Positions 25,423 through 34,623 are shown, numbered from the stretch's first letter. The stretch is 64,000 bases of DNA from Cellvibrio sp. OA-2007 (GCF_000953825.1 NZ_BBUL01000091.1:1-64000), one strand, 5' to 3'. A program made the numbers and translations. Notes: generated by a model not told the origin, from the sequence alone.

Positions 25423-26431
25423 GGTTGGCCTCCTTCTTCTTCCAAATATTCAGCTGGCTTAATTGCTTTTGGAATAGTGGAGATTGCATTAACAATACGA
25501 TAATAATCGCGCTGGCTTTAATCAGTAAATTAAATTTCGGTGGAATGCCACTGAGGATGATGGTGACGCTGAGCGTTTGAATAATCAATGCACCGATCAC
25601 CGCGAGGAAAATAGAAAAGCGTCCGCCCATGAGCGATGCACCACCAATGACTACCGCGAGAATCGCATCCAGCTCTAACCACAAGCCTGCATTGTTTGCA
25701 TCGGAACCTTTAATATCAGCTGCGGCAATCATACCGGCGAGTGCCGCACATAAACCCGCAACACAATACACACTCATTTTAATCGCTTTGGCGTTCAAGC
25801 CCATGTAATGACTCGCGGATGGATTGGCTCCCACTGCTTCAATATATAAACCCAGTGCGGTTTTGCGCGTTAATAACTGCACAATAACAAACGTGATGAT
25901 CACCAGCACGACAGGGAAGGGCAGGCCGAGAAAATCGCCGGTACCTAAAAATGCAAAGCCCGCGTGATCAAAGGTGACTATCTGTCCTTCATTCATTAAC
26001 TGCGCAATGCCGCGCCCGGCAACCATTAAAATTAACGTGGCAACAATGGGTTGAATACTCATATAACCGACGAGAAAACCATTGATCGCACCGGCAATTA
26101 ATCCGGCCAGTAAACCTGCGCCAATGATGATTGCGAGATTATCTACACCCTTGGTGATGTAGTAAGCGCTGGCTGCACCGGCAATGGCCATAATTGAGCC
26201 GACTGATAAATCTACTCCGCCCGTTGCAATCACTAGCGCCATGCCGATGGCGAGTAGCGCTACTGGTGCCGCGCGATTTAATACATCAATGACACTGCCG
26301 TAAAAACGACCGTCTTTAAATTCAATATGAAAAAATTCCGGCGCGATGATGGCGTTGATTAACAATAACAACAACAAACCGGCGCAGGGCCACAAATAGC
26401 GGCGCAGGTTTGGATTTTTGCTTAGGTTCAT
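25415..26431 (-). CDS. ytfT: Sugar ABC transporter permease, YtfT-like
   Basis: The protein is 338 residues from the ATG at 26429-26431, which has AGAGAAG upstream; the upstream ATG at 26461 falls inside a palindromic repeat and is not preferred. It has the BPD_transp_2 pattern: GMALVIATGGVDLSVGSIMAIAGAAS, LVGYMSIQPIVATLILMVAGRGIAQL, VEAVGANPSASHYMGLNAKAIKMSVYCVAGLCAALAGM. It pairs with the overlapping YjfF-like permease as a heterodimeric inner-membrane channel. The palindromic repeat at 26450 separates it from the ATPase gene without an evident terminator. Confidence 0.88.
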   Translation of the reverse strand: MNLSKNPNLRRYLWPCAGLLLLLLINAIIAPEFFHIEFKDGRFYGSVIDVLNRAAPVALLAIGMALVIATGGVDLSVGSIMAIAGAASAYYITKGVDNLAIIIGAGLLAGLIAGAINGFLVGYMSIQPIVATLILMVAGRGIAQLMNEGQIVTFDHAGFAFLGTGDFLGLPFPVVLVIITFVIVQLLTRKTALGLYIEAVGANPSASHYMGLNAKAIKMSVYCVAGLCAALAGMIAAADIKGSDANNAGLWLELDAILAVVIGGASLMGGRFSIFLAVIGALIIQTLSVTIILSGIPPKFNLLIKASAIIIVLLMQSPLFQKQLSQLNIWKKKEANHA

Positions 26432-26449
26432 AAACTTCTCTTTGTTTTT

Positions 26450-26477
26450 ATGGATCCCCACTGCGCGAGGATGACGA
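26450..26477. repeat. Short palindromic repeat, GGATCCCCGC family
   Basis: The sequence ATGGATCCCCACTGCGCGAGGATGACGA is a copy of the repeat at 12, 28075, 32785 and 32828. It lies in the gap between ATPase and permease genes of the importer operon. Confidence 0.8.
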
Positions 26478-26495
26478 TTCCCATTTGACTATTGC

Positions 26496-28001
26496 TTAGC
26501 TCGCTGCAATCGCCTGCATAATGCGTTGCGGGTTAATATCGCTGCCATCCAGCTCAGCAACCTTGTTGCGGTCGCGCAGCACAATCACCTTGCTGCTAAA
26601 TGCTACCAATTCTTCCAGCTCCGATGATGCAACTATCAGTGCTAGACCCTGATCGCACAGTTTGCGGATCAAACGAATAATTTCGGCGTGAGCACCAATA
26701 TCGATACCGCGAGTCGGTTCATCGAGAATTAACAGCGACGGATTAGCGGCGAGCCAGCGGGCGAGAATCACCTTCTGTTGATTGCCGCCACTCAATTGTT
26801 CGATGGGCTTTTCAATATCGGAAGTCGCAATACTCAATTCTTTTACGTATTGATTAGCGATAGCTTCCTGCTCTTTGCGCGAAATAAATTTCCACCAGCC
26901 CTGTTTGATTTGGCGGGCGAGAATCATATTTTCGCGAATGGAAAGTTGGCCGAGAATGCCATCGTGTTTGCGGTCTTCCGGGCACAGCCCTATGCCTGCA
27001 TCAATTGCGTCGCGCGGGGATGAAAAGTTGACGGCTTTGCCATTAAATATCACTGTGCCGCCGAGTTTTTTATCTACACCAAAAATCAAACGGCACAATT
27101 CAGTGCGTCCAGAACCGAGTAAACCGGCAAGGCCAACGACTTCACCTTTACCTACTTTAATATCGATAGGCGACAAGGTAGCAGTGCGGGTAATTCCGCT
27201 CACATCCAGCAGTGCGTCTGCGTTTTCAGTTTTGACCTGCGGTTTGTGCTCGCCCAGCTCTGCCAACTCTTTACCGAGCATGTGGCCAATCAATTCGCTG
27301 CGCGACAAGGTGGCGGCTTCAAATTCACCGACTAATTGCGCGCTGCGCAATACGGTAATGCGATCGCACACAGCGTAGACTTGATCGAGAAAGTGCGTCA
27401 CAAAGGCGATGCCGATGCCGCGCGCTTTTAATTCGCGCATAATGCGAAACAGCGATTGCACCTCATCGGCGTCGAGGCTGGCAGTGGGTTCATCGAGAAT
27501 CAACACTTTTGCAGACATATCCACGCCGCGTGCGATGGCGATTAATTGCTGCACCGCAATCGAGTAACCTGAGAGAGGCAGTGTGACGTCTATATCCAGA
27601 TCGTAACCTGTTAATAATTCCTGCGCGTCGCGATTAACTTTATTCCAGTTGATTAAACCGAGTCGGCGCGGCTCGCGACCGAGATAAATATTCTGTGCAA
27701 CGGTAAGATTGGGCAATAAATTCACTTCCTGATACACAGTGCTGATACCCAAATCTTGCGCATCGCCAGTGTTGTTAGGAAAGATCGGTTTGCCTTCTAA
27801 TAAAATCTCACCGCCATCGCGCTGGTAAACACCAGTCATCACTTTGATCAGTGTGGATTTTCCCGCGCCATTTTCACCAAGTAATGCGTGAATTTCTCCC
27901 GCGTATAAATTGAAATCAACACCCTTTAAGGCGTGGACGCTGGGAAATATTTTGTGGATTCCCTTGAGTTGTAAAACGGGTTGTGCAGATTGGTTTTGCA
28001 T
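26496..28001 (-). CDS. ytfR: Sugar ABC transporter ATP-binding protein, YtfR-like
   Basis: The protein is 501 residues from the ATG at 27999-28001 (MQNQSAQPV), which has GAGAA upstream. It is a tandem-ATPase subunit. The first half holds Walker A GENGAGKST, signature LSGYSIAVQQLIAIARG and Walker B VLILDEPTASLD. The second half holds the degenerate GLLGSGRTELCRLIFG and a good signature LSGGNQQKVILARWLAANPSLLILDEPTRGIDIGAHAEI. This is the organisation of RbsA/AraG/YtfR sugar importers. It powers the YtfT/YjfF-like channel. Confidence 0.92.
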   Translation of the reverse strand: MQNQSAQPVLQLKGIHKIFPSVHALKGVDFNLYAGEIHALLGENGAGKSTLIKVMTGVYQRDGGEILLEGKPIFPNNTGDAQDLGISTVYQEVNLLPNLTVAQNIYLGREPRRLGLINWNKVNRDAQELLTGYDLDIDVTLPLSGYSIAVQQLIAIARGVDMSAKVLILDEPTASLDADEVQSLFRIMRELKARGIGIAFVTHFLDQVYAVCDRITVLRSAQLVGEFEAATLSRSELIGHMLGKELAELGEHKPQVKTENADALLDVSGITRTATLSPIDIKVGKGEVVGLAGLLGSGRTELCRLIFGVDKKLGGTVIFNGKAVNFSSPRDAIDAGIGLCPEDRKHDGILGQLSIRENMILARQIKQGWWKFISRKEQEAIANQYVKELSIATSDIEKPIEQLSGGNQQKVILARWLAANPSLLILDEPTRGIDIGAHAEIIRLIRKLCDQGLALIVASSELEELVAFSSKVIVLRDRNKVAELDGSDINPQRIMQAIAAS

Positions 28002-28026
28002 AGCGATATTCTCATTAAATCTATAA

Positions 28027-28103
28027 GTCGTCATTCCCGCTTGCGGGAATCCAGTTTTTATCTGTTAATGATTAATGGATCCCCGCTACGCGAGGATGAC
28101 GAC
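28027..28103. repeat. Pair of short palindromic repeats between binding-protein and ATPase genes
   Basis: GTCGTCATTCCCGC-TTGC-GGGAATCCA (28027-28053) and ATGGATCCCCGCTACGCGAGGATGACGAC (28075-28103) are two differently orientated members of the same general family. They occupy nearly all of the gap in the importer operon and could form a processing or stabilising structure in the mRNA that keeps binding-protein message in excess. Confidence 0.75.
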
Positions 28104-28114
28104 TCCCTACTAAA

Positions 28115-29059
28115 TTACTTAGCCTCACGCTTCGCCAATTCTTCTGCAGCATTTTCTTGCGTAAAAACAGCTCCGCCCATCTTGATCCATTTATCAAAAT
28201 CTTTTTTGCCACCGCGGAATTCATTGATCACATCAAACGCAGGGCCACCCAGATGCGGGCTTAATTCCACCGAGACATTAATATCGCCTGCGACAATCGC
28301 TTTCAGCGCATCGTCAACTGCATCAACCGATACAATTAAAATATCTTTACCCGGCTGCAAACCCGCTTCGCGCACAGCTTGAATTGCACCCAGCGCCATT
28401 TCATCGTTATGCGCCCAAACTGCGCAAATATCTTTGCCGCCACCAGCCGCCTTAAGCATGGTTTCCATCACCTCTTTACCTTTAGAACGGGTAAATTCAG
28501 CGGTTTGGCTGCGCACAATTTTGGTTTCCGGAAACTTTGCGATGGTCTCGTTAAAACCCTTCATGCGGCCGATGGCAGCACTTGATCCAACAGTGCCTTG
28601 CAGTTCCAGAATCGAGCATTTGCCTTCGGTTTTTTCGGTAAGCCAATTTGCTGCGCGTTGACCCTCCAATTCAAAATCCGGGGCGATACGGGTGAGGTAG
28701 AGGGATTGATCGGTAACGGATACGTTGCGATCCAGAATCACTACTGGAATGCGTGCGCGTTTAGCCTCCATCAACACTGGCTGCCAACCGGTCTCAACGA
28801 CTGGTGCAATTAAAATGGCATCCACACGCTGCGCGATAAAACTGCGCACTGCTTTAATCTGATTTTCCTGTTTTTGTTGGGCATCGGAAAATTTCAAGGT
28901 GATGCTGCGTTTTTCCGCTTCTGCTTTTACCGATTCGGAAAAGCTGGTGCGCCAGCCGGACTCGGAACCCACTTGGGCAAAACCGACAGTGAGAGCATTG
29001 GCGGTGGCGGTGATTCCGATTGCGGCGGCGAGCGTGAGAGTTTTAAACAGGGTTCTCAT
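28115..29059 (-). CDS. ytfQ: Periplasmic sugar-binding protein, YtfQ-like
   Basis: The protein is 314 residues from the ATG at 29057-29059, which has GAGGACACCTC upstream and gives a clean signal peptide (MRTLFKTLTLAAAIGITATANA). The mature part is a type-1 periplasmic binding protein close to the galactofuranose-binding YtfQ: LTVGFAQVGSESGWRTSFSES, QENQIKAVRSFIAQRVDAILIAPVVETGW, VILDRNVSV, AVWAHNDEMALGAIQAVREAG and VSVDAVDDALKAIVAGD. It captures a furanose sugar in the periplasm. It is the first gene of the minus-strand importer operon; an operator-like site lies 56 bases upstream. Confidence 0.9.
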   Translation of the reverse strand: MRTLFKTLTLAAAIGITATANALTVGFAQVGSESGWRTSFSESVKAEAEKRSITLKFSDAQQKQENQIKAVRSFIAQRVDAILIAPVVETGWQPVLMEAKRARIPVVILDRNVSVTDQSLYLTRIAPDFELEGQRAANWLTEKTEGKCSILELQGTVGSSAAIGRMKGFNETIAKFPETKIVRSQTAEFTRSKGKEVMETMLKAAGGGKDICAVWAHNDEMALGAIQAVREAGLQPGKDILIVSVDAVDDALKAIVAGDINVSVELSPHLGGPAFDVINEFRGGKKDFDKWIKMGGAVFTQENAAEELAKREAK

Positions 29060-29114
29060 GAGGTGTCCTCGTGTTATTGGTATAAGGTGAATCATACCTG
29101 CTGATTATTATTAA

Positions 29115-29127
29115 AGTCATACAATAT
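29115..29127 (-). promoter_or_regulatory. Operator-like site upstream of the ABC importer
   Basis: Minus strand ATATTGTATGACT matches the left part of the recurrent palindrome AATATTGTmwkACAATATT found at 29232, 30334, 39448, 39475, 46086, 46331 and 52885. It is a partial site and the weakest of the set. Confidence 0.5.
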
Positions 29128-29224
29128 AAAGAGTGTCGTTAGGCCGAAGCAATGCAAATTACGCAGGTTTACCGATAAAACCGTCACGCTGGCGCTTGCT
29201 GACAAAACTTTTCGCGTCGAAGAC

Positions 29225-29248
29225 TTGATTTAATTGTAATATAATATC
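29225..29248 (+). promoter_or_regulatory. Promoter with overlapping operator upstream of the first GH43 gene
   Basis: AATTGTAATATAATATC (29232-29248) is the reverse complement of GATATTATATTACAATT and fits the locus palindrome. A TATAAT hexamer (29240-29245) lies inside it, so a bound protein would cover the -10 box. The -35 box is weak. Confidence 0.55.
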
Positions 29249-29302
29249 AATATAAATCAACCCCAGCGCATATGCTGGTTGATGAGAATAAGAGAGGTGT
29301 AG

Positions 29303-30274
29303 ATGCGAAGCTTAATCAAACCCCTAGTCCTGACTTTAGCTGCTGTTGCGGGTGCTGCGCAGGCCGCAAATCCGATTTTTACCGATGTGTTCACCGCTGA
29401 CCCAGCGGCCATGGTGCATAACGGCAAGGTCTACCTCTATGCAGGGCATGACGAAGCGAAAGACAACACTAAATTTTTTGAGATGCACGATTGGTTGGTC
29501 TACTCCTCAGATGACATGGTCAATTGGGAATCCCATGGCCCGCGTCTGCGGGTAAAAGATTTCAAATGGGCTAAAGGCGATGCCTGGGCGAGCCAGATTA
29601 TTGAGCGCGACGGCAAGTTCTATTGGTATATCACTGCGCGTCACAATGACACCAAACCCGGTTTTGCAATTGGTGTTGCGGTGGGTGATAGCCCGCTTGG
29701 GCCGTTTAAAGATGCACTGGGCAAGGCCTTGATTACCAACGATATGACTACCGATACCCCCAACGATTGGGACGATATAGATCCTTCCGTTTTTATCGAC
29801 ACTGACGGCCAAGCTTATCTGTTCTGGGGTAATAGCAAGGCCTATTACGCCAAGCTCAAGAAAAATATGATCGAGCTAGACGGCCCGATTATGGAAATTA
29901 AAGGTTTGCCCGACTTCACTGAAGCTATCTGGATCCATAAGCATAAAGACAACTTCTACCTGTCTTATGCCATGGGTTTCCCCGAAAAAATCGGTTACGC
30001 CATGAGTAAGAACATCAATGGGCCCTGGCAGTACAAGGGCATTTTGAATGAAGTGGCGGGCAATACGCCGACCAATCATCAGGCGATTATCGAATTCAAC
30101 AACAAACACTACTTCATTTATCACACCGGAGCCGGGCGTCCGGATGGCGGGCAATATCGCCGTTCGGTGAGTATTGATGAGTTGTTCTACAACCCCGATG
30201 GCACCATCAAACGCATCATCATGACCAGCGAAGGTGTGACGGCCAACAAGGCTGTAAAACCCGCTAAGAAATAG
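29303..30274 (+). CDS. Secreted GH43 glycoside hydrolase (probable alpha-L-arabinofuranosidase)
   Basis: This 323-residue protein has a signal peptide (1-21, GAAQA). The five-bladed GH43 propeller fills the rest. The likely catalytic triad is Asp33 (TADPAAMV, general base), the Asp of DDIDPSVF (pKa modulator) and the Glu of FTEAIWIH (acid). Blade motifs include GKVYLYAGHDEA, WASQIIERDGKFYWYITAR and GPWQYKG. GH43 enzymes invert alpha-L-arabinofuranosides or beta-xylosides; the arabinose context favours the first. It acts in the periplasm or outside. It lies 108 bases ahead of araB and divergent from the importer. Confidence 0.85.
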   Translation: MRSLIKPLVLTLAAVAGAAQAANPIFTDVFTADPAAMVHNGKVYLYAGHDEAKDNTKFFEMHDWLVYSSDDMVNWESHGPRLRVKDFKWAKGDAWASQIIERDGKFYWYITARHNDTKPGFAIGVAVGDSPLGPFKDALGKALITNDMTTDTPNDWDDIDPSVFIDTDGQAYLFWGNSKAYYAKLKKNMIELDGPIMEIKGLPDFTEAIWIHKHKDNFYLSYAMGFPEKIGYAMSKNINGPWQYKGILNEVAGNTPTNHQAIIEFNNKHYFIYHTGAGRPDGGQYRRSVSIDELFYNPDGTIKRIIMTSEGVTANKAVKPAKK

Positions 30275-30307
30275 ACGTTCAGGCGCTCTTTAACCCCGTG
30301 AAAGCAA

Positions 30308-30352
30308 TTGACATGGGGTTCTCTAATCTGAATAATATTGTCATACAATATT
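30308..30352 (+). promoter_or_regulatory. araB promoter with a perfect palindromic operator
   Basis: TTGACA (30308-30313) is followed after 17 bases by AATAAT (30331-30336), a good sigma-70 pair. AATATTGTCATACAATATT (30334-30352) is an exact 8-base inverted repeat with a 3-base centre and overlaps the -10 box and the expected start of transcription. This is the best copy of the locus operator and its position suggests repression. Confidence 0.75.
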
Positions 30353-30382
30353 AACATCCTCTAATGAGGCAATAGTATAAAA

Positions 30383-32071
30383 ATGGGTAATCATATGACC
30401 TCTTATGCCTTGGGGCTGGATTATGGTTCTGACTCGGTCAGAGCCCTGTTGGTAGATGCCCTGACTGGTCAGGAAGTGGCAAGTAATGTGGTTCATTACC
30501 CGCGTTGGAAAAAAGGGCTGTTCTGCGTTCCCGCAAAAGACCAATTTCGTCAGCACCCGCTCGACTATCTGGAAAGTCTTGAACAAGTGGTTCAAGGTCT
30601 GTGGAAGCTGGCTCCTGCGGGCGCTGCCGACAAAGTAGTCGGTATCAGTTTTGATACCACTGGCTCAACCCCGGTTGCGGTAGACAGCGAAGGTGTTGCG
30701 CTCTCGCTGAAACCTGAATTCGCCGAAAACCCCAATGCAATGTTTGTCTTGTGGAAAGACCACACAGCCATCAAAGAAGCACAAGAAATTACTGCGGCTG
30801 CTAACAAATCAGCAACGAACTATTTGAAATACGAGGGTGGAATTTATTCGTCCGAGTGGTTCTGGGCAAAAACCCTGCACGTATTGCGTGAAGATGCTGC
30901 CGTTGCTAAAGCTGCCTACCTCTGGGTTGAGCATTGCGATTGGATGTCAGCCGTTTTGACTGACACCACCCACCCGAGCCAATTGCGCATGGGGCGCTGC
31001 GCTACCGGCCACAAATTAATGTGGCATGAAAGCTGGGGTGGTTATCCGCCCAATGATTTCTTCGTGGGCATTGACCCTCTATTAAATGGTTTGCGCGATC
31101 GTCTACCGGCTGAGACCTTTACCTCAGATCAAGTGTGTGGCGGCCTCACTGCCAAATGGGCCGACAAACTTGGTCTGCCAATCAATACTCCAGTCGGTTT
31201 TTCTGCGTTTGATTGCCATATGGGCGCTGTTGCAGCAAAAGTAAAACCGGGTGTGCTCACCAAAATTATGGGTACTTCCACGTGCGATATTACCGTCGCC
31301 ACTTACGCGGATATTGGCGATAAATGCATCGCGGGAATTTGCGGCCAGGTTGATGGTTCAGTAACACCGGGCTTGGTTGGTTTGGAGGCAGGGCAATCCG
31401 CATTTGGCGATTTGTATGCCTGGTTCCGCAATCTGGTGAACTGGCCGGTTGCCAATATTTTGCAAAACTCTTCACTGCTTGATGAAGAAACCAAACAAAA
31501 ACTCACGCAAGAAATTGAAGATCAAACGCTGGTTGCATTGAGTAATGCGGCAAGCAAATTGGCGATTGGTGAGACGGGTATTACCGCGCTGGATTGGGTT
31601 AATGGCCGCCGCACTCCTGATGCCGATCAATCCGTTGCCATGGCGATTACCGGTTTGAAAATGGGCAGCGATGCACCGCATATTTTCCGCGCGTTGGTTG
31701 AAGCAACTGCCTATGGCGCGCGCGCAATTATCGAACGCTTTAAGCAGGAAGGTGTGGCAATTAATTCGGTAGTTGCGATTGGTGGCATCTCAAAAAAATC
31801 TGATTTTGTTATGCAAACCTGTGCCGATGTGTGGAACTGCCCCATCGAAGTTTTAGAGAGCGAACAAAGTTGTGCACTGGGCGCGGCAATTTTTGCTGCG
31901 GTTGCCGGTGGCGTTTATCCCACAGTGGAAGCTGCACAAAAAGTCATGGCTTCCAGCGTCTGCAAAACCTACACGCCTGACGCCAGTGCTGCTGCCATCT
32001 ATGACGGCTTGTATCAACAGTATTTAACCTTGGCATCATTCGAAGACCAGCGTGCAGGAGGTAAGGCTTAA
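30383..32071 (+). CDS. araB: Ribulokinase AraB
   Basis: This 562-residue FGGY-family kinase begins with the ATP-binding ALGLDYGSDSVRALLVD, continues with FDTTGSTPVAVD, MFVLWKDHTA, EHCDWMSAVLT and the second-domain motifs KIMGTSTCDI, GLEAGQSAFGD, DWVNGRRTPDAD and AIGGISKKSDFVMQTCADV. Length and motifs match L-ribulokinase, which phosphorylates L-ribulose to L-ribulose 5-phosphate. A second ATG at 30395 could be the start. Its stop overlaps the araD start (TAATG), so the two are translationally coupled. Confidence 0.95.
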   Translation: MGNHMTSYALGLDYGSDSVRALLVDALTGQEVASNVVHYPRWKKGLFCVPAKDQFRQHPLDYLESLEQVVQGLWKLAPAGAADKVVGISFDTTGSTPVAVDSEGVALSLKPEFAENPNAMFVLWKDHTAIKEAQEITAAANKSATNYLKYEGGIYSSEWFWAKTLHVLREDAAVAKAAYLWVEHCDWMSAVLTDTTHPSQLRMGRCATGHKLMWHESWGGYPPNDFFVGIDPLLNGLRDRLPAETFTSDQVCGGLTAKWADKLGLPINTPVGFSAFDCHMGAVAAKVKPGVLTKIMGTSTCDITVATYADIGDKCIAGICGQVDGSVTPGLVGLEAGQSAFGDLYAWFRNLVNWPVANILQNSSLLDEETKQKLTQEIEDQTLVALSNAASKLAIGETGITALDWVNGRRTPDADQSVAMAITGLKMGSDAPHIFRALVEATAYGARAIIERFKQEGVAINSVVAIGGISKKSDFVMQTCADVWNCPIEVLESEQSCALGAAIFAAVAGGVYPTVEAAQKVMASSVCKTYTPDASAAAIYDGLYQQYLTLASFEDQRAGGKA

Positions 32072-32763
32072 TGAGCTACACCGAATTAAAACGCGAAGTC
32101 TTCGAAGCCAATATGGAACTAAACCGCCGCAATTTGGTGGTGTATACCTGGGGCAATGTATCGCAAATTGATCGCACAAAAGGCGTGATCGCAATCAAGC
32201 CGAGCGGCGTTGCTTATGAAGTGATGACGCCGGACGATATTGTGATCGTAGATTTGGAAAACCAAATTGTAGAAGGGAAGATGCGCCCTTCCTCCGACAC
32301 CAAAACCCATACGCATTTGTATCGTCATTTTGAAAGCATCGGTGGCGTGACTCACACTCATTCGACTTATGCGACTGCTTGGGCGCAAACCCAACAGGCA
32401 ATTCCGTGCTATGGCACCACTCATGCAGATTACGCCTATGGCGAAATTCCCTGCACAGCAGTGATGACCGACGAACAAATCGAGCGCGATTATGAAGAAG
32501 AAACCGGTGTGCAGATTACCGATTGTTTTAAAACGCGCAGCCCGAAAGAAGTACCCATGGTAATTGTTGCCGGTCACGCGCCTTTTACCTGGGGTAAAAA
32601 CGCTGCGGATGCGGTTTATCACGCGGTAATTTTGGAAGAGATCGCACGCATGGCGTACTTAACCAAAACCTTACAGCAACAAACCGCGCCGTTAAAACAG
32701 GGCATTGTAGATAAACATTATTTGCGCAAGCACGGAAAAAATGCCTATTACGGGCAAAAGTGA
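32071..32763 (+). CDS. araD: L-ribulose-5-phosphate 4-epimerase AraD
   Basis: This 230-residue class II aldolase-type protein has LVVYTWGNVSQIDR, IAIKPSGVAYE, the zinc-binding THTHLYRHF / GGVTHTHSTYATAWAQ histidines, IPCYGTTHADYAYGEIP and VIVAGHAPFTWGKNAADAVYHAV. It converts L-ribulose 5-phosphate to D-xylulose 5-phosphate, the last step before the pentose phosphate pathway. GCAGGAGG upstream and the overlap with araB show operon membership. Confidence 0.95.
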   Translation: MSYTELKREVFEANMELNRRNLVVYTWGNVSQIDRTKGVIAIKPSGVAYEVMTPDDIVIVDLENQIVEGKMRPSSDTKTHTHLYRHFESIGGVTHTHSTYATAWAQTQQAIPCYGTTHADYAYGEIPCTAVMTDEQIERDYEEETGVQITDCFKTRSPKEVPMVIVAGHAPFTWGKNAADAVYHAVILEEIARMAYLTKTLQQQTAPLKQGIVDKHYLRKHGKNAYYGQK

Positions 32764-32784
32764 AATTTTAATTAAGTAGGTAAT

Positions 32785-32856
32785 CGTCATCCTCGCGTAG
32801 CGGGGATCCATGGGGGTAAATCAAAAGCTGGATCCCCGCTGCGCGAGGATGACGAC
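32785..32856. repeat. Inverted pair of GGATCCCCGC repeats between araD and araA
   Basis: CGTCATCCTCGCGTAGCGGGGATCCATG (32785-32812) and CTGGATCCCCGCTGCGCGAGGATGACGAC (32828-32856) are two copies in opposite orientation, 15 bases apart. In RNA they could pair with each other into one long hairpin in the araBD-araA message. Confidence 0.85.
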
Positions 32857-32876
32857 GGATATACACAGATAATTTT

Positions 32877-32910
32877 GTAGGTTGGGTGGAGCGCAGCGAT
32901 ACCCGACACA
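32877..32910. repeat. GTAGGTTGGGT-type palindromic repeat upstream of araA
   Basis: TGTAGGTTGGGTGGAGCGCAGCGATACCCGACA resembles the arms of the larger element at 36759-36898 and the widespread gammaproteobacterial TGTCGGGT...ACCCAACCTAC repeats. Confidence 0.7.
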
Positions 32911-32943
32911 AAAATTGAAAAATTATTTCCTGAGGAAAACAAA

Positions 32944-34461
32944 ATGAAAATCTACGGCGATAAAGAAGTCTGGTTGGTCACCGGCTCACAAGATTTGTAT
33001 GGTCCAGGCGTATTGAAACAAGTCGCCGAAAACAGCCAAAAAATTGCAGCGGGTTTAACTGAATCTGCCAACATTTCTATCAAGATTGTTGCGCAACCTA
33101 CCGTTAAATCACCCAAAGAAATTTTGGCGGTCTGCCAAGCGGCTAACAGCAACCCCAACTGTGTGGGTTTGATTCTGTGGATGCATACTTTCTCTCCAGC
33201 AAAAATGTGGATTGCCGGGTTAAGCGCACTGAGCAAGCCTTATATGCATTTGCACACCCAGTTCAATGCAGAGCTGCCGTTTGCAGAAATTAACATGCAC
33301 TTTATGAACCTCAACCAGTCTGCCCACGGCGACCGCGAATTCGGCCACGTGAGCACGCGTTTACGTCAAGAGCGCAAAGTGGTTGTGGGTCACTGGGCAA
33401 CTGAATCGGTACAAAAACAAATCGACAGCTGGTGCCGTGTTGCTATGGGTTGGTATGCAAGCCAAAACCTGAAAGTGGCGCGCTTTGGCGACAACATGCG
33501 TCAAGTGGCGGTGACTGATGGCGATAAAGTAGCGGCGCAAATTAAATTTGGCTACGAAGTTCACGCTTACGGTTTGGGCGATCTGCAAAAAGTGGTTGAT
33601 GCAGTCACCGACGAGCAAGTTGCGGCGCAAATCGAAATTTACAAAAAAGAATACGATGTAAACCCGGGTATTTTTGATGATGAGCATCAATACCAAATGC
33701 TGAAAAACGAAGCCCGTTTGGAATTGGGTATGCTGAAGTTTTTGACCGACGGCGAGTTTGGTGCATTCACCAACTGCTTTGAAAACCTGACCGGTTTGAC
33801 CAACTTGCCAGGCCTTGCAACCCAGCGTTTGATGGCAGCTGGTTTTGGTTACGGTGGTGAAGGCGATTGGAAAACCGCTGCCATGGTACACATCTGTAAA
33901 GTCATGTCCAAAGGTCGCCAGGGTGGTTCATCCTTTATGGAAGACTACACCTATCACTTTGGTGGCGTTAATGTGGGTGGAGTGGACCAAGTATTGGGCG
34001 CGCACATGCTGGAAGTTTGTCCTTCTATTGCTGCTGCAAAACCAAAATTGGAAGTGCACCTGCACACCATCGGTTGCCGCAATGACATCGCGCGTTTGAT
34101 TTTCACCGGCAAAGCGGGCCCTGCGCTGTGTATTTCTTTGATCGATATAGGCACCCGTTTCCGTGTGATTATCAATGAAGTTGACACAGTAAATCCTCCG
34201 CAAGAATTGCCGAAGTTGCCAGTAGCTAAAGCCCTGTGGGAGCCGCGCCCTAATCTGGAAATTTCTGCTGCTGCCTGGATTCAAGCCGGTGGTGCACACC
34301 ACAGTGCTTACACTCAAGGTGTAACTGCAGATGAAATTGTTGACTACGCTGAAATGGCCGGTATTGAAGCGGTTGTAATCGGTGAAGACACCACTGTGCG
34401 TGCATTCAAAACCGAACTGCGCCACAACGCGGCTTACTATCATTTGAAAGATGGCGTTTGA
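32944..34461 (+). CDS. araA: L-arabinose isomerase AraA
   Basis: This 505-residue protein matches AraA from end to end: [15 protein letters not shown] at the start, [28 protein letters not shown]-type [66 protein letters not shown] and [10 protein letters not shown] with the metal-binding Glu/His residues. It converts L-arabinose to L-ribulose using Mn2+. The usual length is about 500. Strong CTGAGGAAAAC ribosome site. It follows araBD after 180 bases of repeats and no visible promoter, so it is probably read from the araB promoter. Confidence 0.96.
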   Translation: MKIYGDKEVWLVTGSQDLYGPGVLKQVAENSQKIAAGLTESANISIKIVAQPTVKSPKEILAVCQAANSNPNCVGLILWMHTFSPAKMWIAGLSALSKPYMHLHTQFNAELPFAEINMHFMNLNQSAHGDREFGHVSTRLRQERKVVVGHWATESVQKQIDSWCRVAMGWYASQNLKVARFGDNMRQVAVTDGDKVAAQIKFGYEVHAYGLGDLQKVVDAVTDEQVAAQIEIYKKEYDVNPGIFDDEHQYQMLKNEARLELGMLKFLTDGEFGAFTNCFENLTGLTNLPGLATQRLMAAGFGYGGEGDWKTAAMVHICKVMSKGRQGGSSFMEDYTYHFGGVNVGGVDQVLGAHMLEVCPSIAAAKPKLEVHLHTIGCRNDIARLIFTGKAGPALCISLIDIGTRFRVIINEVDTVNPPQELPKLPVAKALWEPRPNLEISAAAWIQAGGAHHSAYTQGVTADEIVDYAEMAGIEAVVIGEDTTVRAFKTELRHNAAYYHLKDGV

Positions 34462-34491
34462 CTTAAATCTGTTTGCATCTGTAATGAATCA

Positions 34492-34552
34492 GGGCGCAAT
34501 AAATTGCGCCCCTACGGTTGCGCGGTTTGTAGGGGCGTGATTTATCACGCCC
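34492..34552. repeat. Inverted pair of GGGCG-type palindromic repeats
   Basis: GGGCGCAATAAATTGCGCCCCTAC (34492-34515) and GTAGGGGCGTGATTTATCACGCCC (34529-34552) are each palindromic and are also inverted to each other around their shared GTAGGGGCG. The pair fits the structure of bacterial interspersed REP doublets. It lies between araA and the HAD gene. Confidence 0.8.
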
Positions 34553-34623
34553 ATAATCAGGGTGTGGTTTAACGGAATCTGTGCTCTAATTTCTGCCTTA
34601 AATGGCAAACAAGAGAGCAAACG

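Noticed and set aside
32785-32856. CRISPR array or phage attachment site
   Set aside because: Only two inverted copies exist without regular spacers, and no cas or integrase gene is present; they belong to a dispersed palindromic family.
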